Program-made: the position numbers and the translations under genes
Notes under the pieces: model-generated
The model's input: only the letters and a program-made list of their open reading frames with translations
Told to the model about the DNA's origin: nothing
Databases searched by the model: none
Shown here: positions 7,023 to 7,607 of the stretch, one piece after another
Numbering within the stretch: position 1 is the first letter of the stretch
Layout: the number at the start of each line of letters is the position of its first letter
From: Methanosarcinaceae archaeon
Lineage (GTDB): Archaea; Halobacteriota; Methanosarcinia; Methanosarcinales; Methanosarcinaceae
DNA: 7,607 bases
Assembly: GCA_030596385.1 (NCBI GenBank)
Contig: JAUVKD010000035.1
Span: 1-7,607 of the forward strand
Direction: 5' to 3'

Positions 7023-7040
7023 GATTACAACATTGTAATC
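7023..7040. repeat. 18-base near-perfect palindrome (8-bp arms, 2-base centre)
   Basis: GATTACAA (7023-7030) and TTGTAATC (7033-7040) are exact reverse complements separated by CA. The short centre fits a dimeric protein binding site better than an RNA hairpin. It lies about 290 bases upstream of wecC and directly abuts the AATCCGTGT repeat. Its function is unknown. Confidence 0.55.
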
Positions 7041-7114
7041 CGTGTAAATCAGTGTTAATCCGTGTCTGAAAAAAATTAAAAGTCACGGATTTCACATATT
7101 CACACCGATCAGTG
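7037..7114. repeat. intergenic AATCCGTGT-type repeat, tandem and inverted copies
   Basis: On the plus strand AATCCGTGT (7037-7045), AATCAGTGT (7047-7055) and AATCCGTGT (7057-7065) follow one another with a 10-base period. CACGGATT (7084-7091) is the exact inverse of AATCCGTG, and ATCAGTG recurs at 7048-7054 and 7108-7114. The unit resembles AT-rich 'ATCYGTGTAAAT' repeats scattered between genes in several methanogen genomes (from memory, not searched here). It is non-coding and may be a dispersed element or a decayed insertion boundary. Confidence 0.55.
7069..7081 (-). terminator. possible U-tract terminator after wecB
   Basis: The minus strand reads TTTTAATTTTTTT here, about 110 bases past the wecB stop, within the loop of an 8-bp stem formed by the AATCCGTG/CACGGATT copies. 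Archaeal transcription often ends at T-rich tracts in the coding strand. If real, wecC and the genes after it need their own promoter. Confidence 0.3.
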
Positions 7115-7188
7115 GTCACATCTGTGTCCAACATATTCATTTAAATCACCAGATTTTGTTATTGATCATGATTTGCTAATCATTCATA

Positions 7189-7607
7189 TTACTTCCCTAA
7201 ACTCATTGTCATTATCCGCCTGATCTTCTCCCCTGCCTTCCCATCCCCGAATGGATTATCCCACTCTCGCCCCCCATCCATCATACACCGCGCACACTCC
7301 ACAATCCTCCCAGGCTCACTCCCTGCAAGCACGTTGGCACCAACCTCTACAGTCTCAGGCCTCTCCGTATTATCCCTCAAAGTAACACACGGCACCTTTA
7401 ATATGCAGGTCTCTTCCTGCACGCCGCCCGAGTCTGTCAGTACCAGACTGGCATTGTTCTCAAGCTGTAAAAAGCTCATGAAATCTACAGGATCGATTAA
7501 TTTGATGTTTTCATTGACATTAATTCCAAATTCCTTGATCCGTTTTTGTGACCTGGGATGTATAGGATAAATAACAGGCATCCCAAACTCCTCTGCCACG
7601 CTCTCCA
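7189..7607 (-). CDS. wecB: UDP-N-acetylglucosamine 2-epimerase (non-hydrolysing), C-terminal part (runs off the right edge)
   Basis: Only the last 139 or so codons of an enzyme of usually 350-390 residues are present; the frame is open to the window edge, so the GTG at 7599 is an internal Val and not a start. It carries the C-terminal family motifs: YPIHPRSQKRI (with the conserved HPR), LTDSGGVQEE (SGG and the following Glu of the UDP site), RDNTERPETVEVGAN, and WDNPFGDGKAGEKI near the end, with TAA at 7189-7191. The enzyme interconverts UDP-GlcNAc and UDP-ManNAc in the cytoplasm and supplies the substrate of WecC, the next intact gene. The gap of 454 bases to wecC, unlike the tight spacing downstream, is explained by the epimerase remnant and repeats between them. 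Confidence 0.95.
   Translation of the reverse strand, partial: ESVAEEFGMPVIYPIHPRSQKRIKEFGINVNENIKLIDPVDFMSFLQLENNASLVLTDSGGVQEETCILKVPCVTLRDNTERPETVEVGANVLAGSEPGRIVECARCMMDGGREWDNPFGDGKAGEKIRRIMTMSLGK

Larger units (their letters stand above)
6735..7188. other. 454-base wecB-wecC gap: epimerase remnant plus repeat cluster
   Basis: No intact gene lies here. From the wecC side it holds a decayed epimerase (6768-6933), an AT-rich stretch (about 6934-7022), an 18-base palindrome (7023-7040), a 10-base-periodic AATCCGTGT repeat with inverted partner (7037-7092), a minus-strand T-rich tract (7069-7081) and a 6-bp stem just after the wecB stop (7168-7183). A TATA-like GATATATGG (6957-6965) could serve wecC, but I see no further support for a promoter. 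Confidence 0.7.

Noticed and set aside
7023..7127. CRISPR array
   Set aside because: The repeat units are about 9 bases with 1-base spacing and inverted copies; there are no spacers or repeats of CRISPR length.
7168..7183. Six-bp stem ATGATT/AATCAT just after the wecB stop as terminator
   Set aside because: The stem is short and AT-rich and is not followed by a T-run on the minus strand; this can occur by chance in AT-rich sequence.
7334..7570. Plus-strand 78-codon frame opposite wecB
   Set aside because: Antisense to conserved WecB motifs (HPR, SGG, TERPE), with no similarity of its own.
7597..7599. GTG as a start codon of a short WecB-like protein
   Set aside because: The frame continues upstream to the window edge, and the motifs are those of the C-terminal third of the family, so the gene is cut by the window, not short.

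Overview
The window is one block of a surface- or exopolysaccharide/glycan biosynthesis locus. All supported genes lie on the minus strand, so transcription runs from high to low coordinates. Order of transcription: the 3' part of wecB (UDP-GlcNAc 2-epimerase), wecC (UDP-ManNAc dehydrogenase), a GT4 glycosyltransferase, an alpha/alpha-toroid protein of unknown function, a two-domain MDR + Gfo/Idh/MocA oxidoreductase, and the 5' part of a second GT4 glycosyltransferase that runs off the left edge. The plus strand holds no gene I can support.

Organism: composition is moderate to low GC. Ribosome binding sites are of the GGTG/GGTGAT type, and genes are packed with short overlaps. A low-complexity intergenic repeat built on AATCCGTGT is also present. 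Together these suggest a mesophilic archaeon, and my guess is a methanogen of the Methanosarcinales. No marker gene in the window settles this, and a bacterium is not excluded.

Layout: positions 7189-7607 carry the C-terminal part of WecB. Positions 6735-7188 are a 454-base gap that is not empty. It contains a repeat/palindrome cluster (about 7023-7127) and a decayed sugar-nucleotide epimerase (6768-6933) in which an N-terminal and a C-terminal family motif are joined directly. WecC fills 5424-6734. A second scrap of an epimerase-type gene (5309-5413) sits between wecC and the next glycosyltransferase and contains a perfect 10-bp inverted repeat. From 5298 down to 679 three genes are tightly coupled (17-base overlap, then an ATGA overlap), and the last glycosyltransferase follows after 27 bases.

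Working together: WecB and WecC convert UDP-GlcNAc to UDP-ManNAc and then UDP-ManNAcA, a uronic acid donor. The two GT4 enzymes would build an oligosaccharide. The toroid protein and the two-domain oxidoreductase, translationally coupled to each other, probably modify a sugar or the glycan. That pair is the least understood part of the window. The two epimerase remnants on either side of wecC, together with a sharp change of GC content and GC skew inside wecC, point to repeated recombination at the precursor end of the locus.
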